DNA of 64,000 nucleotides. Source: DASXZH01 sp963829965. Its GTDB lineage: Bacteria > Armatimonadota > Fimbriimonadia > Fimbriimonadales > Fimbriimonadaceae. A model generated the notes under the pieces. The model had not been told where the DNA came from. It saw nothing but the letters and a program-made list of their open reading frames with translations, and ran no database searches. Position 1 is the first letter of the stretch. Each line of letters begins with the position of its first letter. A program made the position numbers and the translations under genes. Shown here piece by piece: positions 60,400 through 64,000 of the stretch. Location of the stretch: NCBI GenBank assembly GCA_963829965.1, contig CAWHLK010000025.1:62001-126000 (forward strand), given 5' to 3'.

Positions 60400-60932
60400 T
60401 TTTCTCCCAAGACTTCGACCGTGAATTGGTCGTTCGTAAAGACGCAGATCTCGGACGCGATCCTTAACGCTTCGCGAGCGATCTCCTCTGCGCTGAGTTC
60501 AGTATGGCTCAACAAAGCCCTCGCCGCGGCAAGGGCATAAGCGCCTCCCGAGCCGATGCCGGCTACGCCGTCGTCCGGCTCGATCACGTTGCCATCGCCT
60601 CCCACAAGGAGTAGGCTTTCCTCATCCGCAACAAGCATAAGCGCATTGAGTTGGCGAAGGACCTTGTCCGTTCGCCAATCCTTGGCGAACTCCACGGCCG
60701 CCCGTTTGAGGTTCTTGAAAGCCTCAATCTTGGCCTCGAAGCGGTCCTGCAAGGCCTGGGCATCCGCAACGGAACCGGCAAAGCCGCACAGAATTCGGCC
60801 GTCCGAAAGACGACGCACCTTGCGCGCGGTGTGTTTAAGGATCGTTGACTCGCCAAAAGTGACCTGACCATCGGCGGCAATGGCGGTGGCCCCATTTCTT
60901 CTGACCCCGATCACGGTAGTGGATCGAAACAT
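60396..60932 (-). CDS. hslV: ATP-dependent protease subunit HslV
   Basis: Proteolytic subunit of HslVU, a proteasome-like complex that degrades misfolded proteins in the cytosol. The mature protein would start at Thr5 (TTVIGVRRNGATAIAADGQV), whose Thr is the nucleophile. Other signatures: VTFGESTILKHTARKVRRL, FAGSVADAQALQDRFEAKIE, LLVGGDGNVIEPDDGVAGIG and SGGAYALAAARALL. 178 residues is normal. No hslU ATPase gene is nearby, although hslV and hslU are usually adjacent. Confidence 0.94.
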   Translation of the reverse strand: MFRSTTVIGVRRNGATAIAADGQVTFGESTILKHTARKVRRLSDGRILCGFAGSVADAQALQDRFEAKIEAFKNLKRAAVEFAKDWRTDKVLRQLNALMLVADEESLLLVGGDGNVIEPDDGVAGIGSGGAYALAAARALLSHTELSAEEIAREALRIASEICVFTNDQFTVEVLGEK

Positions 60933-60987
60933 GCCGCGAGTTTACATCGGGGCGTTGGGTGGCTGTCAGCCGTCCTATCTGTAGCCT

Positions 60988-62262
60988 TTGAACGTTCCGA
61001 GATTGCCATTGATCTTCCTCGTGAGTTTCGGGGCCGGCATTTTGTTGTTTTTGGCCGGCCTGCTCGCCATTTTTGGGCAATGGGGCTCGGCCCCTTTATG
61101 GATTCCGTTGATTGGCGGCGGCGTGGTTGCCATCGTTTTTGGAATCAAGGCCGAGCAATTGCTTACCGAGGAATTGCGGCTTATCGAGCGCGAGCACTCC
61201 CAGAAAGAGGAGATCGACATGCAGCTTCAACAGCAGCGCACCGCGATCGATATCTTTGCAGACGGCTTGGACACCGCGATCTTCATTTGCGAAAAGAAGG
61301 GCGAGGTGGCCTATGCAAACCGAAAAGCCGCCGAGATGTTCAACTTCCCCAACCCGGTTGGGAAGACGATCCTCGCGTTATCCCTCTCCTACGACCTTCA
61401 GAATCTGGTAAGCGGTGCGCTCGCGGAGGGCGAAAAGCGTAAGATCGAACTGCCTTTTCATTATCCCGAGGAGAGGATCGGCCTATGTGAGGTTTGGATG
61501 GATCCGAGCGGGACGAGAGTTTTTCTTGCCGTTCAGGACGTTACCGAACTTCGTAGGCTGGAGAGGATTCGCAGAGACTTTGTTGCGAACGTTTCCCATG
61601 AGTTAAGAACGCCGCTCGCTTCTATTCGGGCCATGGCGGAGACTCTGGATGACGACAAGAAGGAGATGCCCAAGCTAGCGGAGAGATACCTGCCGCAGAT
61701 CATTGCGGAAGTTGACCGATTGTCGCTGCTTTCCACCGATCTTCTTAGCCTTTCGTCGGCCGAGTCTAACCCAGTGCGAAAGCAGGCCTGCAACATCGCC
61801 GCGATCTTTCGGAACTCGGTGCAACAGCTCAAGCGAAAGGCGGAGACCAAGAAGCTAACACTCACGTACCAAGGGCCGGAAGACTTGGAGATCGAGGCCA
61901 ATTCGTCTCAGATGAGCCAGGTCGCGATTAATCTTATAGACAATGCACTGAATTACACGAATATTGGCGCAGTCGCGATTATCATTAAGGAAGAGGCAAA
62001 CGATGTATTGATTACCGTCAGGGATACAGGAATCGGCATTGCCAGCGAACACCTCCACCGTATCTTTGAACGGTTCTACCGGGCGGACAGAGCCCGTTCT
62101 CGCGCCACTGGCGGAACCGGCCTTGGATTGAGTATCGTAAAGCATATCGTTGAAGCCCATGGTGGCAGCGTTTCTGTAGAAAGTTCACTCAACCAGGGTT
62201 CCACATTTACTCTGGTCCTTCCCAAAGGAGACATAAGAGATGCAAAGGCTGCAATGGAATAA
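60988..62262 (+). CDS. PAS-domain sensor histidine kinase (PhoR-like)
   Basis: 424 residues in the inner membrane. Two N-terminal helices (LIFLVSFGAGILLFLAGLLA and WIPLIGGGVVAIVFGI) are followed by a PAS-type domain (IFADGLDTAIFICEKKGEVA, YANRKAAEMFN). The HisKA box is RRDFVANVSHELRTPLASIR with the phospho-acceptor His near residue 208, and the HATPase domain has NLIDNALNYTN (N box), VRDTGIGIASEHLHRIFERF (G1/F) and GGTGLGLSIVKHIVEAHGG (G2). The layout resembles PhoR. No response regulator is nearby, so it is an orphan here. Start TTG 60988 is uncertain. It overlaps the next gene by 23 bases. Confidence 0.92.
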   Translation: MNVPRLPLIFLVSFGAGILLFLAGLLAIFGQWGSAPLWIPLIGGGVVAIVFGIKAEQLLTEELRLIEREHSQKEEIDMQLQQQRTAIDIFADGLDTAIFICEKKGEVAYANRKAAEMFNFPNPVGKTILALSLSYDLQNLVSGALAEGEKRKIELPFHYPEERIGLCEVWMDPSGTRVFLAVQDVTELRRLERIRRDFVANVSHELRTPLASIRAMAETLDDDKKEMPKLAERYLPQIIAEVDRLSLLSTDLLSLSSAESNPVRKQACNIAAIFRNSVQQLKRKAETKKLTLTYQGPEDLEIEANSSQMSQVAINLIDNALNYTNIGAVAIIIKEEANDVLITVRDTGIGIASEHLHRIFERFYRADRARSRATGGTGLGLSIVKHIVEAHGGSVSVESSLNQGSTFTLVLPKGDIRDAKAAME

Positions 62263-62594
62263 AGATCATGGGGCGAACCTATCGCCTCAAGAAAAGGAGC
62301 TTCAAGAGCTCAAAGACGAAAACCGCAGATTGAAAGGACTTTTAGAACTCCGAGAGGATCGGGCTGCGCTTGAGAAATTTCAGATTCAGACCAGGAACCT
62401 AATTTTCGGGCCTGTCGAGCGCCATTGTGATTGGCGTGCTGTTAGTAGGGCTCGTGTCCATCCTCTATCTAAGAGCGAAGACCGAAGACAATCGAGAAAT
62501 AGCGACCCAAAAAGTCGAAATACAAAAGCTCAAGAACCGCGTGATCATTTCATCCTCCGGCGCGGATGATTCCGATACCAGTCAAACTCCATAG
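62240..62594 (+). pseudogene. Coiled-coil membrane protein, interrupted by a frameshift
   Basis: The first frame gives a coiled coil (KELQELKDENRRLKGLLELR, LEKFQIQTRN), then a stretch of Arg-rich nonsense ending at 62569. From about 62412 the neighbouring frame reads GLSSAIVIGVLLVGLVSILY, a transmembrane helix, then LRAKTEDNREIATQKVEIQK, and ends at TAG 62592-62594. Repaired, it is a small membrane protein of about 117 residues with coils on both sides of one helix. The gene starts inside the end of the histidine kinase gene, so the two are coupled. Function unknown. Confidence 0.55.
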
Positions 62595-62645
62595 CGACTT
62601 ATTCACTAAGGAGAACTACTTGGCTTGCCTACAACAAATGTATAG

Positions 62646-63548
62646 GTGAGCGTTTCGGAAGCAGATTTCGACACTTTGTTGCTGCTCTTTCGCCGAGCGA
62701 GTTCGTTGCCCGAACTGCCCGGCAGCGCACTGCGTATCGTTCATCTCATTGATTCCGGCTCGGCTTCCGCCCGCGACTTGGAGTACATCATATGCTCCGA
62801 TCCCGGCCTATCGGCAAACCTCTTGCGCATCTCGAATGCCCGGATGCCCGGCGATTCGAATCCCGGCGGAATTTCCACGATTAGAGCCGCCATTATGCGG
62901 ATCGGCCAACGGAGCGTGCGCTCGGTCGCCGTATCCCTGATCCTGCAGAACATCGCAAACGGGAAGGATGTGGCCCAAGAGTTCAACGTGGACCGCTTTG
63001 CCCGCCACTCGGTTTACGTGGCATTTCTTGCCCGCTATCTGTTCGCTCGCAGAAACATTGCCAATCCGTTCGAAAGCCGGTGGACCGCGGACGAGATTTT
63101 TGCCGGCGGGCTGCTGCACGATATCGGGCTGGCTCTCTTGTCACGTGTAATGAAGGACAGCTATTTTCGGGTTCACAGTTTTGCTGCTCGCACCTCATTA
63201 AGCCTCGAAGCCAGTTTCCAACGCATCTATGGCCGGCCCCTCAACGAGCTCTCTTGCAGCGCCGTGCAAGCGTGGGCGCTGCCAGACCTGTTCAGCGTAA
63301 CGCTCAAGAACATCAACGAGCCCTGGAGCTGCCCTGGCGAGTACACGGCGCTCTGCTGCATCAACTACGCGAACTATCTGGCTCAAAAGACGGATTGCCG
63401 AACGGAAGAGTGGGATACCCATCCGGTTCTGCTTCCTGAAGTGGAAGAGGAAATCGCTCTGCCTGCCGATGAAATCGAGCAAGTGCTTGCTACGGTCGGT
63501 CAGCAGGTTGAGGCTTACTTGGAGACGAGGAACAATATAGCGGCCTGA
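62646..63548 (+). CDS. HDOD-domain protein
   Basis: 300 residues. HDOD domains are inactive HD-GYP relatives with signalling roles. Seen: FRRASSLPELPGSALRIVHL, the start of HDOD; SDPGLSANLLRISNARMPG; GGISTIRAAIMRIGQRSVRS; FARHSVYVAFLARYLFARRN; and EIFAGGLLHDIGLALLSRVM. The LLHDIG segment keeps an HD pair. A cysteine-rich tail region (ALCCINYANYLAQKTDC) is less typical. GTG 62646 is chosen; the TAG at 62643 prevents a longer protein. AAGGAG lies about 30 bases upstream, too far to be a usual ribosome site. Confidence 0.8.
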   Translation: MSVSEADFDTLLLLFRRASSLPELPGSALRIVHLIDSGSASARDLEYIICSDPGLSANLLRISNARMPGDSNPGGISTIRAAIMRIGQRSVRSVAVSLILQNIANGKDVAQEFNVDRFARHSVYVAFLARYLFARRNIANPFESRWTADEIFAGGLLHDIGLALLSRVMKDSYFRVHSFAARTSLSLEASFQRIYGRPLNELSCSAVQAWALPDLFSVTLKNINEPWSCPGEYTALCCINYANYLAQKTDCRTEEWDTHPVLLPEVEEEIALPADEIEQVLATVGQQVEAYLETRNNIAA

Positions 63549-63584
63549 TCGGGACTTGGCTGAACCCAAGTAAAATCAGCTTCT

Positions 63585-64000
63585 ATGAGTGAAGAGCGGT
63601 CCATCCGCGAGATTCGGCTTGAGAAGCTGGCGCGGATGCGCGAGCTGGGCCATGACCCTTATTCCGTCGAGCGCTTCGATTCGACTGGCAGCGCAGCCCA
63701 TCTTCTTGAAGAGTTTGATAACCTTGCAGGCCAGGAAGTGAGCTTTGCCGGCCGACTCGTTGGCTACCGGCTAATGGGCAAGGCAGGTTTTTCCCACATA
63801 AGCGACGGCGATTCCAAAATCCAGGCTTACTTCAAGAAAGACGATCTCGGCGAAGTTGGCTGGGAGCTTTACAATCTGCTCGACGTCGGTGACCATATCG
63901 GTGTTCGCGGGGAGCTGTTTACCACCAAGACCGGCGAGAAGACGATCCATGTTCGCGAGCTTACGCCGCTTAACAAGAGTTTGCATGTTTTGCCGCTGGG
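63585..64000 (+). CDS. lysS: Lysine--tRNA ligase, N-terminal part
   Basis: Class II lysyl-tRNA synthetase, cut by the right edge after 138 codons. The N-terminal helix region IREIRLEKLARMRELGHDP leads into the anticodon-binding OB-fold: GQEVSFAGRLVGYRLMGKAG, FSHISDGDSKIQAYFKKDDL, VGDHIGVRGELFTTKTGEKT, IHVRELTPLNKSL. The catalytic class II domain lies outside the window. It starts 36 bases after the HDOD gene. Confidence 0.92.
   Translation, partial: MSEERSIREIRLEKLARMRELGHDPYSVERFDSTGSAAHLLEEFDNLAGQEVSFAGRLVGYRLMGKAGFSHISDGDSKIQAYFKKDDLGEVGWELYNLLDVGDHIGVRGELFTTKTGEKTIHVRELTPLNKSLHVLPL

Overview
The window looks like chromosomal DNA of a free-living bacterium with about 55-60% GC. The gene set is compatible with Armatimonadota, perhaps Fimbriimonadia: futalosine-pathway menaquinone synthesis (mqnD), hslV, sepF, a Thermus-like isocitrate dehydrogenase with a detached C-terminal domain, many secreted copper-amine-oxidase-N, SBBP-repeat and Ig-like proteins, and a DUF5117-type metalloprotease. 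The assignment is inference from family content; no rRNA is present.

Layout. 1-9.3 kb: an exported protein cut by the left edge, a tiny His-rich secreted protein, glyQ, a toxin-antitoxin relic, a frameshifted beta-propeller gene, a wrecked HEPN gene, a class III aminotransferase, a DUF5996 gene and a hydrolase/threonine-aldolase pair. 9.4-19.5 kb: small membrane proteins, penicillin acylase, a copper-amine-oxidase-N protein, a large zinc metalloprotease, a CsgG-like protein and a DUF3052 protein. 19.5-23.1 kb: a HigBA-like module with a broken toxin, tpiA, an OsmC peroxidase, and isocitrate dehydrogenase preceded by its separately encoded C-terminal domain. 23.3-39.2 kb: the dominant feature, four tandem paralogous giant secreted proteins. 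Each has a signal peptide, a conserved N-terminal region, exactly seven SBBP repeats and six Ig-like repeats. 39.2-50.9 kb: the cobalamin half of MetH, a lipoprotein, a GH74-like glucanase, sepF, a GNAT acetyltransferase, a DUF1328 protein, amt, a MoaB/Mog protein and cysteine synthase. 50.9-52.3 kb: an IS3-family element inserted in a heptanucleotide tandem repeat. 52.5-64 kb: two secreted paralogs with candidate internal-thioester motifs flanking an esterase, mqnD, a zinc-ribbon membrane protein, tRNA-Arg, a GDSL hydrolase, Hsp20, a cell-wall amidase, hslV, a PAS histidine kinase, an HDOD protein and the start of lysS.

The genes fall into housekeeping functions (translation, glycolysis, TCA cycle, cysteine, methionine, menaquinone, ammonium uptake, proteostasis) and a large investment in exported proteins. 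A striking property is the number of single-base frameshifts inside otherwise well-conserved genes, including tpiA and sepF. This points at least partly to indel errors in the underlying assembly, so gene breaks should be read with caution. Several real genes shorter than 60 codons were found by reading the sequence directly.
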